A DNA stretch of 64,000 nucleotides, from assembly GCA_025465355.1 (NCBI GenBank), contig JAODNN010000173.1, positions 1-64,000 on the forward strand. The letters run 5' to 3'. Positions within the stretch are counted from its first letter, which is position 1; each line of letters begins with the position of its first letter. The position numbers and the translations under genes were made by a program. The notes beneath the pieces are model-generated. The model ran no database searches, was not told where the DNA came from, and worked only from the letters and a program-made list of their open reading frames with translations. The DNA comes from Blastococcus sp. (GTDB lineage Bacteria > Actinomycetota > Actinomycetes > Mycobacteriales > Geodermatophilaceae). Shown piece by piece: positions 16,897-24,735 of the stretch.

Positions 16897-17414
16897 GGTT
16901 GGGGTTTCGCCGGCCACTTCAAGGGCCTGGAGACCTCCGCGACCGTCGTGAGCCTCAGCGTCCTGATCGCCGCCGTCGTCGGGGTGGTCATGTTCCCGTT
17001 CATCGGCGCGGCCGGCCAGCGGCACGGACGGCGGCAGGTCTTCGTGGCCCTCGGCGCGTTGAACACGGTCGCCGCACCGGTCTTCCTGTGGCTCGCCATT
17101 GCGGGGCCCCGGAGCCGGTTCCTGTCCTCGTGTTCGGAACGCTGTCCCTGATCTCCTCCCTGACCGTCTGGGCGATGATCTCCGCGTTCCTGATGGAGCT
17201 GTTCCCGACCGAGATCCGGTCCTCCGGATACGGCATCGCGTACAGCCTGCCCAGCGTCATCCCGGCGTTCTACTCGTATTACATGCTCGGGATGTCCGAC
17301 TTCATGCCGTACGCGTACACACCGGTGGTCCTCCTGTTCGTGGGCGGCCTGTTCCTCACCGCAGGTGCATGGTTCAGCAGCGATCGACGGCACGTCGAAC
17401 TCGACGCGGTCTGA
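16897..17414 (+). pseudogene. 5'-truncated, frameshifted MFS transporter
   Basis: One frame reads GFAGHFKGLETSATVVSLSV and further helices up to LWLAIAG near 17100. After the GGGGCCCC run the reading continues in another frame (FGTLSLISSLTVWAMISAFL, MELFPTEIRSSGYGIAYSLP) to TGA 17414. Together they give the C-terminal half of a metabolite:proton-symporter-type MFS protein. A base appears lost near 17100 and the first six helices are absent. It sits just after the amidase operon terminator and may once have been its transporter. Confidence 0.75.
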
Positions 17415-17496
17415 CGATCCGACGCGCCCGCCCCTGACGGCGGTTGGTTCGGTCTTCCTGCGCCGGGACCGGATCGAACCCGTCCTGGTCTGCTCG

Positions 17497-17532
17497 CTGC
17501 GGCACCCGATCTCACGAAGTCGGGTGCCGCAG
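17497..17532. terminator. 13-bp inverted repeat, probable terminator
   Basis: CTGCGGCACCCGA pairs perfectly with TCGGGTGCCGCAG around a 10-nt loop, 82 bp after the end of the MFS remnant. No T-run follows. Confidence 0.6.
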
Positions 17533-17850
17533 TCGGTCATCGGCCGCGCGGCCGTCACAGGACATCAGCGCGACACATGCCCCTGAGACGGGTGACTCGG
17601 ACATCGGAGCTCCTGCCGCTCCCACCTCCCGAGAGTCAGGACGCGGGAGTCCGATGGAGCTGCTGGGGCCAGGGGCAGCACCACAGCGTTCACCGGAGCG
17701 GTCACCGACGCCTTCAGTTGCGCCGGTACGCCCGGGGGCGGAGGTCAGTACCCAGCCCAGCGATGCGTAGCCCTGGATTCGGTTCCCCTCAGACCCCTGC
17801 CGCTAGTGGATCGTGCTCAGCTTGCGACCTCGTGGCCAAAGGCAAGGAGT

Positions 17851-17941
17851 CAACTTGTCAACGACGACGCAAAACTGACCCGCTGGCCCTGGAACTCGCC
17901 CGTCACCGCGGGGTCAACTTTCGGCCGTCGTTGACACAACT
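17851..17941. mobile_element. 81-bp IS21-like remnant with both ends and a 5-bp target duplication
   Basis: The left end at 17856-17881 begins TGTCAACGACG and ends TGACCC. The right end (17911-17936), read on the other strand, begins TGTCAACGACG and ends TGACCC, with about 22 of 26 positions identical. Only 29 bp lie between the ends, so no transposase genes remain. CAACT flanks the element directly on both sides (17851-17855 and 17937-17941). End sequences of this type belong to IS21-family elements as I know them; the repeat and duplication are seen directly. Confidence 0.7.
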
Positions 17942-18099
17942 CATCTGGAGCGGCCGGATCTGGTGGCGCTTCTCGCTGCAGGCAGCTCAGGGACAGCTGA
18001 GGTCTACGGCGTGCGTCCGAAGCCCGGGCTCGCATGAGGGCCGTGGCCGACAGCAGCCCTCGAGACTCGACCGAATCCATTCCTCGCGGCGTAGTCCGC

Positions 18100-18810
18100 T
18101 CAGCCCCAGGACTGTTCGGTCATCGAACGAAACGCGACCTCCAGCACCCTATAGTGGCGCGGCCGGGTGAGAGCGAAGACGACCATCTCGGCCACGTCCT
18201 CCGGGCGCATCATCGATGCGAATTCCGGCATGTCGGGCGTGCGCAGACCCCGCCCGATCCCGAAGTTGGTAGCGACGCCGCCGGGGCAGATGTTGGTGCA
18301 GCGGATCCCGCTGCCGCGAAGCTCGTGGTCGAGCGACCGCGTGAACCCCACGGAAGCGAACTTGGTCGCCACGTAGGCGGCCTCGTCCGGAAGTCCGCGC
18401 CTACCCGCTTCGGAAGCCACCGTGATGATGTCGCCCGAGCCGCGCGTCTTCAGATGCGGCAGCGTCGCCCGGACGGTGTGGAACAGGCCGCGGACGTTGA
18501 CGTCCACCATCTCGTCCAGGTCCTCGACGGGCGTGCTGTCGAAGGGTCCCCAGGAGCCGACCCCCGCGTTCGCCACGACGATGTCCAGACCGCCGAAGCG
18601 GTCCACCGTCGTCGCGACCGCGGCCTCCACCTGCCCCAGGTCCCGCACGTCGCACGCCGTCCCCACGCAGTTGGGCAGGTCGAGGTCGGTCGGTGTACGC
18701 GACGCCAGCCCCAGCTTGACGCCTTCCGCGGCCAAGGCGGAAGCGAGCGCGGCACCTATACCGCTGCTTGCCCCGGTCAGGAAGGCAACCTTCCCCTCAA
18801 GCGATGTCAT
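18100..18810 (-). CDS. Short-chain dehydrogenase/reductase
   Basis: 236 residues from the ATG at 18810, which forms an ATGA overlap with the stop of the preceding dehydrogenase; a GTG at 18822 is less likely. It has the NAD(P)-binding TGASSGIG, the NAG motif (VVANAGVGSWG), Ser in VASEAGRRG, and the catalytic YVATK. The family interconverts alcohols and ketones. Coupled translation with the Gfo/Idh enzyme suggests both act on the same sugar-derived substrate. Last gene of the nitrilase/ADH/Gfo/SDR series. Confidence 0.93.
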   Translation of the reverse strand: MTSLEGKVAFLTGASSGIGAALASALAAEGVKLGLASRTPTDLDLPNCVGTACDVRDLGQVEAAVATTVDRFGGLDIVVANAGVGSWGPFDSTPVEDLDEMVDVNVRGLFHTVRATLPHLKTRGSGDIITVASEAGRRGLPDEAAYVATKFASVGFTRSLDHELRGSGIRCTNICPGGVATNFGIGRGLRTPDMPEFASMMRPEDVAEMVVFALTRPRHYRVLEVAFRSMTEQSWG

Positions 18811-19979
18811 CGGCACGCCCACTTTCCGGTCGAAGGGTGACTCTGGATCTGCGGCAGCCGGACTGCGTCAGCCCACGGTTCGACGCCCGTCATCACCGGC
18901 TCGCCCCGTTCGGCGGCCGCATGGACAGTGAGCGCCAGCAGATGGTCCTGACAGGCGTCGGCGAGTGGGTACGGCGCCGGCCCTTCCTCACGCCGCCAGA
19001 GCGCCGTCCGCTCCAGGCAGGTAGCGATCGCGATCTCCTCGTCGGACATCCGGGCTCCCGGGTACGGATTGCGGTAGAGCGTCCGGCCGGCCCAGGTCAA
19101 TGTGTCCAGGCCGGCCCCTTCGAGGTTGCCGTCGAATCCGATCTGGCGCCGTGAGATCGGCGCGCTCAGCGGCGCGCCGTCCTCGCCCGCCCAGGTCACC
19201 TGGTCGCCGACCACCTCGCCGTGGCTGCCGCGCACGATCAGGTGCCGCCGCCGCAACGGGTTGAACCACTGACCTTCGGTGAAGTCGTAGACACCCGTCC
19301 GGCCGGCGAAGTCGAGGAGGGCCAGGGTGTGGACGGCAGCCTCGACCCGCTGGACGCCCGGCCAGCCCGAACGATCGGGTCCCTCGAGCACCGGCGCCGG
19401 GGTGCGGACCGCGCTCACCCGCACGGACTCACCACCTACCCCCAGCAGGGTCCGTAGCAGCGCCATGGCGTGGTAGTCGTGCGACCACGACACCTGGGCC
19501 GATGTCACGTCGCCCAGCACACCCTGGTCGACGAGCGCGCGCACCGCGGCGATCACCGGAAGGTACGGGTGCTGCTCGGCCACCTGTACCAGTTCGCTCG
19601 CGCCCACGTCCGCCCACAGCCGGCGCATGCCGTCGACGTCCTCAGCGGGTGGCGTCTCCGACAGGACCGCTACGCCAAGGCTGACCAGGGCCCTCAGCAC
19701 GTCAGGATTCGCGGTGCGCGGCACAGACGTGACGACCACCTCGGGCGCCCCGGCCTTGACCAGCTCCTCGGGGCTCCGGTACGTCGGGAAACCCCACTCC
19801 TGCTCCAGTCGCGCGCCGACGTCTGCACGTCGCGTCACCGCGCCGACGCATTCGAATCGGTCCGGGGCCTGGCGGGCCAGGCGGAGGAAGAAGTCCGCCC
19901 GCCAACCGTGGCCTACGACACCGAAGCGCACGGGCTGGCGCCCCGGTGCGGCCGCCGATGAGGTCTCGCTGTTCGACAC
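18807..19979 (-). CDS. Gfo/Idh/MocA-family oxidoreductase
   Basis: 390 residues. An N-terminal Rossmann fold (VRFGVVGHGWRADFFLRLA, about 17-35) is followed by PEVVVTSVP and SLGVAVLSETPPAED. The latter replaces the usual EKP with ETP, so the lysine that normally contacts the nicotinamide is missing or substituted. The C-terminal half is the alpha/beta substrate domain, with SWSHDYHAMALLRTLLGVGG in it. These enzymes oxidise or reduce sugar and inositol hydroxyls with NAD(P). It is translationally coupled to the SDR. Confidence 0.9.
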   Translation of the reverse strand: MSNSETSSAAAPGRQPVRFGVVGHGWRADFFLRLARQAPDRFECVGAVTRRADVGARLEQEWGFPTYRSPEELVKAGAPEVVVTSVPRTANPDVLRALVSLGVAVLSETPPAEDVDGMRRLWADVGASELVQVAEQHPYLPVIAAVRALVDQGVLGDVTSAQVSWSHDYHAMALLRTLLGVGGESVRVSAVRTPAPVLEGPDRSGWPGVQRVEAAVHTLALLDFAGRTGVYDFTEGQWFNPLRRRHLIVRGSHGEVVGDQVTWAGEDGAPLSAPISRRQIGFDGNLEGAGLDTLTWAGRTLYRNPYPGARMSDEEIAIATCLERTALWRREEGPAPYPLADACQDHLLALTVHAAAERGEPVMTGVEPWADAVRLPQIQSHPSTGKWACR

Positions 19980-20014
19980 GCTCGAATTCCTCGCTGCTGG
20001 CGGAGCGACGGCGT

Positions 20015-21019
20015 TCAGGGAACGAGGACCGCTCGGGCCCGGATCTCGCCGGCCTTGAGCATCCCCAGCACCTCATTGGCCTCGGCGAGCGGATAGTCGG
20101 CGTGCACCGACCGCAGCTTCCCGGCTGCGGCGAGGTCGAGGACATCGCGCATCTGCTGGCGGTTGCCCAGCACCGAGCCGACGACCGTGCGCTCATCGCC
20201 GATGTCGAGCAGGCCGACGTTCTGGGCGACGCCCAGGACGATCCGCCCGCCGGGCTTGACGATCCGCATCGCCTCCGCCACCGAGGCGTCGGACGGCGCG
20301 AAGACGATGGCGGCATCCAGCGCAGCGTCGGCCACGAAGCTGCCGCCTTCACCCTTGGGGCTGTATGACTGCACCGCCCCGAGCTCCTCCGCGACCGCCC
20401 GGTGCACGGAGCTGCGAGTCACGGCGTAGACGTCGGCGCCGGTGAGGGCTGCCATCTGGATGACCATGTGTCCCACCCCGCCGACGCCCAGGACGGCGAC
20501 CTTCTTGCCCGGCGACAGGGCCGCCTTCGACACCGACCCGTACGCGGTGATGCCCGGGCAGAACAACGGCGCAGCCTCGGTGTCGGACAGGCCGTCCGGA
20601 ATCGGGTAGGCGTACGCCGACTCGGCCAGCATGTATTCGGCATAGCCGCCGTCACGGGTCTCCCCCGTGATCTGCCGCTTGCGACACAGCTGCTCGCGCC
20701 CGGAGACGCAGTATTCGCAGACCCCGCACGTCGCCCAGATCGGCTGCACCCCGACCCGGTCACCCACGGACAGGTGACTCACGGACGGGCCGACCGCCGA
20801 CACCGTCCCCACTACCTCGTGGCCAGGGATTATCGGGAACGAGGCCGGCGTTGCGGGAAGCCAGTCACCCTCGACCATGTGCAGGTTGGAGCGGCAGACA
20901 CCGCAGGCCCCGACCTTGATGAGGATCTCGGTCCCCACGGGCGTGGGCTCCGGGACGTCGCGCAGCCGCAGTGGCTTGTCCTCGATCCGGCCGGCGTGTT
21001 CGAGCAGGGCTGCCTTCAT
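20015..21019 (-). CDS. Zinc-dependent alcohol dehydrogenase (MDR family)
   Basis: 334 residues from the ATG at 21019 with GGAG upstream; an in-frame upstream start is rejected. Catalytic-zinc residues lie in CGVCRSNLH and PGHEVVGTV. The structural-zinc cysteines are in ATCGVCEYCVSGREQLC, and the coenzyme fold is VLGVGGVGHMVIQMAA. Probable NAD(P)-dependent oxidation of a sugar alcohol or related alcohol. It lies between the nitrilase gene, from which it is separated by a long hairpin, and the Gfo/Idh gene. Confidence 0.95.
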   Translation of the reverse strand: MKAALLEHAGRIEDKPLRLRDVPEPTPVGTEILIKVGACGVCRSNLHMVEGDWLPATPASFPIIPGHEVVGTVSAVGPSVSHLSVGDRVGVQPIWATCGVCEYCVSGREQLCRKRQITGETRDGGYAEYMLAESAYAYPIPDGLSDTEAAPLFCPGITAYGSVSKAALSPGKKVAVLGVGGVGHMVIQMAALTGADVYAVTRSSVHRAVAEELGAVQSYSPKGEGGSFVADAALDAAIVFAPSDASVAEAMRIVKPGGRIVLGVAQNVGLLDIGDERTVVGSVLGNRQQMRDVLDLAAAGKLRSVHADYPLAEANEVLGMLKAGEIRARAVLVP

Positions 21020-21064
21020 CTGCGTGCACTCCTGAAAAGCGAAAGATGACGAGTGGTCCAAGAC

Positions 21065-21127
21065 GCGGCTCGTCCCTCGAGCGATGCGTCATCGCTCGAG
21101 GGACGAGCCGCACCGCGCATCGCGCGG
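21065..21127. terminator. Two tandem hairpins, the first with a 22-bp perfect stem
   Basis: Positions 21065-21086 pair base for base with 21090-21111 around a CGT loop (arm starts GCGGCTCGTCC). A second hairpin, CCGCGC-ATC-GCGCGG, occupies 21113-21127. They lie between the nitrilase stop (21154) and the alcohol dehydrogenase start (21019) on the same strand. They could therefore reduce read-through or protect the upstream mRNA. A DNA-level role is not excluded. Confidence 0.75.
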
Positions 21128-21153
21128 CAGTGGTGCCCCTGTAGCTGACGAGG

Positions 21154-22239
21154 TCAGGCAGAGGGAGGCGTGAGGATGCCGCGCTCCACGAGTGCCTTGA
21201 TGTTGTCGCTACGGCGAACCTCCTCGCGGGCGAGCCAGCCCTCCTGCGGCAGCTCCTCGACGTACTGGTTCTTCCCGTAGATCGGCTGCTCGTAGATCGC
21301 CGCGTACTGCTCGGTGCGCAGGTCCTTGAACCAGTTCATGACACCGTTCGCCGAGCGGGCGCGACGCAGCGCCTCGATGTCGATGACGTAGCTCACGAAC
21401 GAGTCGCCCGGGGTGAGGCCCTCCTGGCGGGCGACGACGTGGCCCTTGCTGTCCACGATCATCGACCGGCCGCCGAAGAGGTCGAACATGGTGCCGTCGT
21501 CGTAGCACTGCGGGCCGAGGTTCGGCGAGACGACGTAGGCCTGGTTGAACATGGCGTGGGCGCGGTTCTGCAGCTCCCACATGCCCTGGCTGGTCTGCGG
21601 GTCGATCAGGGTGGCGCGGATGATGATCTCGGCACCGTTCATCGCCAGCCCGCGGGAGGTCTCCGGGTAGGCGCCCTCGTGGCAGATGATGTAGCCGATG
21701 TTGCCGATCTCGGTCTTGGCGACCGGGAAGATGGCGTCGAGGACGTTGCCGTTGCCCTTCTTGGCCACCCACTCGTCGTAGATGTCGTGCGGGTTCGTCG
21801 TGCCGAGCGCGCCGCCCTCGTAGGCGTCGCTGGTGGACTTGGCCCGCTTGTAGACGACCTCGCCCTCGGGGTCGATGAGGAACGCCACGTTGAACAGGTG
21901 CCCCGGGAAGTCCTCGTCGGTCACGAACAGCAGCTCGGCGGCGATGTAGGTCTTCAGCTCGCGAGCCTTCGCCGCCAGGACGTCGGTCTCGGGGCCGGGG
22001 ACGGTCGTGGCGAATGACGCGTGGGCCTCCGCGTTACCCGCCCGGAAGTCCTCCGGCATGCCCTGGATCGCCATCTCGGGGAGCACGACCAGCTTGACCG
22101 GCGCACCCTCCGTGGCCGCCGTCCGGACCGCCATGTCCATGAAGGTGCAGATGCGCTTGGCACTCTCGACGGCGTCCTCGCGCTTCTTCATCGTCACGAT
22201 CCGCGGCGAGATCGCCACCACTGCGTACGGTTCAATCAC
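21154..22239 (-). CDS. Nitrilase-superfamily amidase (aliphatic amidase/formamidase-like)
   Basis: 361 residues. The nitrilase Glu-Lys-Cys triad is present: Glu55 in VVLPEMAIQG, Lys in VVYKRAKSTS (about 133) and Cys in IGYIICHEGAYPETSR (about 190). The long form with a C-terminal tail resembles the AmiE/AmiF group that hydrolyses short aliphatic amides or formamide. A promoter and LacI-type operator lie about 180-230 bp upstream. Presence in a sugar cluster suggests release of ammonia or formate from an N-substituted sugar derivative, which is inferred. Confidence 0.92.
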   Translation of the reverse strand: MIEPYAVVAISPRIVTMKKREDAVESAKRICTFMDMAVRTAATEGAPVKLVVLPEMAIQGMPEDFRAGNAEAHASFATTVPGPETDVLAAKARELKTYIAAELLFVTDEDFPGHLFNVAFLIDPEGEVVYKRAKSTSDAYEGGALGTTNPHDIYDEWVAKKGNGNVLDAIFPVAKTEIGNIGYIICHEGAYPETSRGLAMNGAEIIIRATLIDPQTSQGMWELQNRAHAMFNQAYVVSPNLGPQCYDDGTMFDLFGGRSMIVDSKGHVVARQEGLTPGDSFVSYVIDIEALRRARSANGVMNWFKDLRTEQYAAIYEQPIYGKNQYVEELPQEGWLAREEVRRSDNIKALVERGILTPPSA

Positions 22240-22392
22240 CGTGAGATTCCTCCTGACTCATGTGCCTCGGCGGGATGCCGCTCGGCACTGTTCTTGCAAG
22301 GCGCGTCATGGCTCGGTTGGGTGCGGTCCACGCCGACGGAGCACGACAGGGATGGGCTGCCCAACCTGATCAGGGTCGTAAGAGACAGCGTC

Positions 22393-22471
22393 GCCGGGCC
22401 TCGAAGCCCGGCTAGGTAATCGATGTCACAGATCTGTGGCTGACGGTAAACACCTCCATCTGACGTGTCAA
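22393..22471 (-). promoter_or_regulatory. Nitrilase-operon promoter, LacI-type operator and leader hairpin
   Basis: On the minus strand: TTGACA (22466-22471), a 17-bp spacer, TACCGT (22443-22448), then an operator whose plus-strand form is GGTAATCGATGTCA (22415-22428). It fits the LacI/CcpA pattern TGWNANCGNTNWCA at all fixed positions but the first. The same arrangement recurs at 31695-31752. Just downstream a 7-bp hairpin (GCCGGGC/GCCCGGC, 22393-22412) lies in the leader. Confidence 0.75.
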
Positions 22472-22602
22472 GCCGGCCGCGGCCTGACCCGCGGTCGGGA
22501 CGGCGGGTCCTCGTCGTCGGCCGTCACAGCCGGCGCTGTGACCAGGCACGTTGCTGTCCCGAGTCATCCACGAACGACTTTCCATGGGCACGGTCAGCCG
22601 GC

Positions 22603-23661
22603 CTACGACTGGCCATTGAGACCTGATTTGTCATGCGCGTCCACACCGGTGCCGTCCGGGCTCCCGACGAGGACGACCTCGCCGGATCCGCGAGCGACGA
22701 GGCGCACCGGAATGACCGTATTGACCGGCTCACCACGGTCGCCATCGAGCCGGGCGAACAGACGCTGGGCCGCGAGGCGCCCCAGAAGCTCCGGGGACTG
22801 CTCGAGCACCGTGATCGCCGGCGACAGGACATCAGCGAGCGCGAAGTCGCCGAACGACACCATGGCGACGTCAGTACGTCTCCGGTCGTGCAGGACCTTC
22901 ACCACGCCTAGCGAAGTCTCCGAACGGGCGCTGAAGATCGCCGTCGGCGGCTCGTCGAGGTCGAGGAACTCGGCTGTGCGGGCCCGGGCGTTGGCCGCAT
23001 CGGTGCAGTCGGTCGTGACGAGCTCTGGCACCACGGACAAGCCGGCTTCCTGGAGGGCGTCGACATATCCCGCATACCGGTTGCGCGACGTCTCGATCTC
23101 GAGGTCGTCGCTGACGAAGGCGACCCTCCGGTGACCGTGGCGAAGCAGGTGCCGCACGGCTGTCCGTGCGCCACCGCGGTCGTCGAACGTCACGACATCC
23201 GCAGGAAAGCTCCTGGGATGACGGTCGACGAAGACCACGGGTGTCTCGGTCGACCCCAGGTAGGCCAGGTCTGAGTTGTGCGGCGTGATGATGAGTCCGG
23301 CGACCCGGCGCTGTTGGAGGCTGTCGACGATCGCGGCCTCGCGGTTGGGAAGCCGCCGGTTGCTCGTGACGATGACATTGAGCCCGCGACGAAGCGCGGC
23401 GAGTTCGATCTCACTGATGACGGCCGCGAAGAACGGGTCGGCGATCGACTCCACGATGACGCCGATCGTGTCGTCCACACCGCGACGCAACGATCTGGCC
23501 AGCAGGTCCACGCGGTAGCCCAAGCTGACAACCGCCTCCTCGACCCGCTGGCGGGTCTCCGCCGAGACCCGCGGATCGCCGTTGATCACGCGCGACGCGG
23601 TTTTGGCGCTCGTCTCAGCGGCCAACGCGACGTCACTGAGCCGTACCGGTCTTCTGGTCAT
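22603..23661 (-). CDS. LacI-family transcriptional repressor
   Basis: 352 residues from the ATG at 23661 (MTRRPVRLSDVALAAETSAK). The HTH-hinge is complete (VRLSDVALAAETSAKTASRV, then INGDPRVSAETRQRVEEAV). It is followed by the periplasmic-binding-protein-like effector domain (IGVIVESIADPFFAAVISEI). A longer arginine-rich reading from an upstream start is rejected because the HTH should be N-terminal. It lies between the nitrilase operon and the importer/GMC operon. Both have the same LacI-type operator, so it is the natural candidate for their common repressor, with a sugar as inducer. Confidence 0.95.
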   Translation of the reverse strand: MTRRPVRLSDVALAAETSAKTASRVINGDPRVSAETRQRVEEAVVSLGYRVDLLARSLRRGVDDTIGVIVESIADPFFAAVISEIELAALRRGLNVIVTSNRRLPNREAAIVDSLQQRRVAGLIITPHNSDLAYLGSTETPVVFVDRHPRSFPADVVTFDDRGGARTAVRHLLRHGHRRVAFVSDDLEIETSRNRYAGYVDALQEAGLSVVPELVTTDCTDAANARARTAEFLDLDEPPTAIFSARSETSLGVVKVLHDRRRTDVAMVSFGDFALADVLSPAITVLEQSPELLGRLAAQRLFARLDGDRGEPVNTVIPVRLVARGSGEVVLVGSPDGTGVDAHDKSGLNGQS

Positions 23662-24042
23662 GAGACGTGGCCATGCGCGTCGAGCCGAGGCAGCGCGACG
23701 ACAGTCACGGGCATGGTGCAACCGGCGACGCCCCTGTCCGGAGCCGTGGACACCCCGGCATCGGAGGTGGAGCATCGTTCGGTGGCCGAGCGGGGCACGC
23801 TGGGGATCTCCGCTGGTGCATGGCTGTATGGATAGTTGTTCATCAACCGGCTCATGGTCCTCTCGGCCAATGGGAACAAGATCATCGTCGTCACGCGAAA
23901 TCGCCGCCCGATATGGCTATCTGCACCGGCGAGAACCTTTCAATGCCGAGTCAGATGGTGCCGCTCGTCGTCTTCGCCGGCCATCGCCCTCAGCAGGCCC
24001 CCGCACCCCGGCGGCTTTCAGGGGGCGATGACAAGGGCTGGG
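23662..24042. other. Intergenic region upstream of lacI-type gene
   Basis: Holds the promoter region of the LacI gene (minus strand) and the end of the importer/GMC transcript. No convincing gene, hairpin or operator copy was seen. Confidence 0.35.
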
Positions 24043-24735
24043 TCACGACCCGGCCTCCCCTCTCAGGTGCGGGATGAGGTCGCGCCAGTCGAATTCCTGC
24101 ACGTAGTACTCGCGCACGCTGTACGTGCCGTCGATCGTGGCTTTGAGTGACTCCGGCCCCGGGAAGCCGATTACTTCCCAGCCGACCCGGTCGTGGTTAC
24201 CGCCGTATATGGGGTCGCCATAGAAGCCCTGTCGAGTGTGCGACACCAGAAGCTCGAAGAAATCGAGCCCGTCGTCGAACGCGTACACCTGGATCGTCGG
24301 GTTTCCGTCGCTGTCCACCCGAGTGACCGGGCCCGGCTTCGGCGCGCCGGACAGGCGCTCGAGGACGACGTCCTGTTCGTCTTCGCCCAGAGCCACGAAG
24401 TCCGCGCCGAACTGCCCGAGCGCGATGGCGTCGAGGTCGCGGACCCCCTGACGGTAGATCGCCCCCAGATCCGCGATCCGGGCGCGCCAGGCGTCCGCCA
24501 GCTTGCCGTCCATCTGGAGGAAGCCACTGCCATCAGCGGCGGCGTAGACGTACTCGACCCCCGACAGGTATCGGTCGATGAACCGCACCACGTGCGCTTC
24601 CCTCGCCCCGGGCTCGTGGTCCGTGGGAAGGATTCGTGCAGTGGCCGCGTCGATCGTGTCCCACTCGTGGTCGGTGAAGAAGAGCCGTGCGTCGGCGAGA
24701 CCCGCGGGTGGGAGCACGACGGGCCAGTCAGCCAT
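24043..24735 (-). CDS. Gluconate 2-dehydrogenase subunit 3-like protein
   Basis: 230 residues from the ATG at 24735, which overlaps the end of the upstream GMC gene by 8 nt. The family core is visible as FFTDHEWDTIDAATARILPT near the start, REAHVVRFIDRYLSG, and a C-terminal FFELLVSHTRQGFYGDPIYG, GGNHDRVGWEVIGFPGP. These small subunits pair with GMC-type FAD dehydrogenases and are needed for their maturation, export or activity. No signal peptide or twin-arginine motif is visible here, unlike many proteobacterial relatives. Confidence 0.9.
   Translation of the reverse strand: MADWPVVLPPAGLADARLFFTDHEWDTIDAATARILPTDHEPGAREAHVVRFIDRYLSGVEYVYAAADGSGFLQMDGKLADAWRARIADLGAIYRQGVRDLDAIALGQFGADFVALGEDEQDVVLERLSGAPKPGPVTRVDSDGNPTIQVYAFDDGLDFFELLVSHTRQGFYGDPIYGGNHDRVGWEVIGFPGPESLKATIDGTYSVREYYVQEFDWRDLIPHLRGEAGS

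Larger units (their letters stand above)
17415..18099. other. Intergenic region with hairpin and IS remnant
   Basis: No gene is supported. It holds a strong inverted repeat (17497-17532) and an 81-bp IS21-like remnant (17856-17936), both listed separately. The rest has no recognisable coding or RNA signature. Confidence 0.4.
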
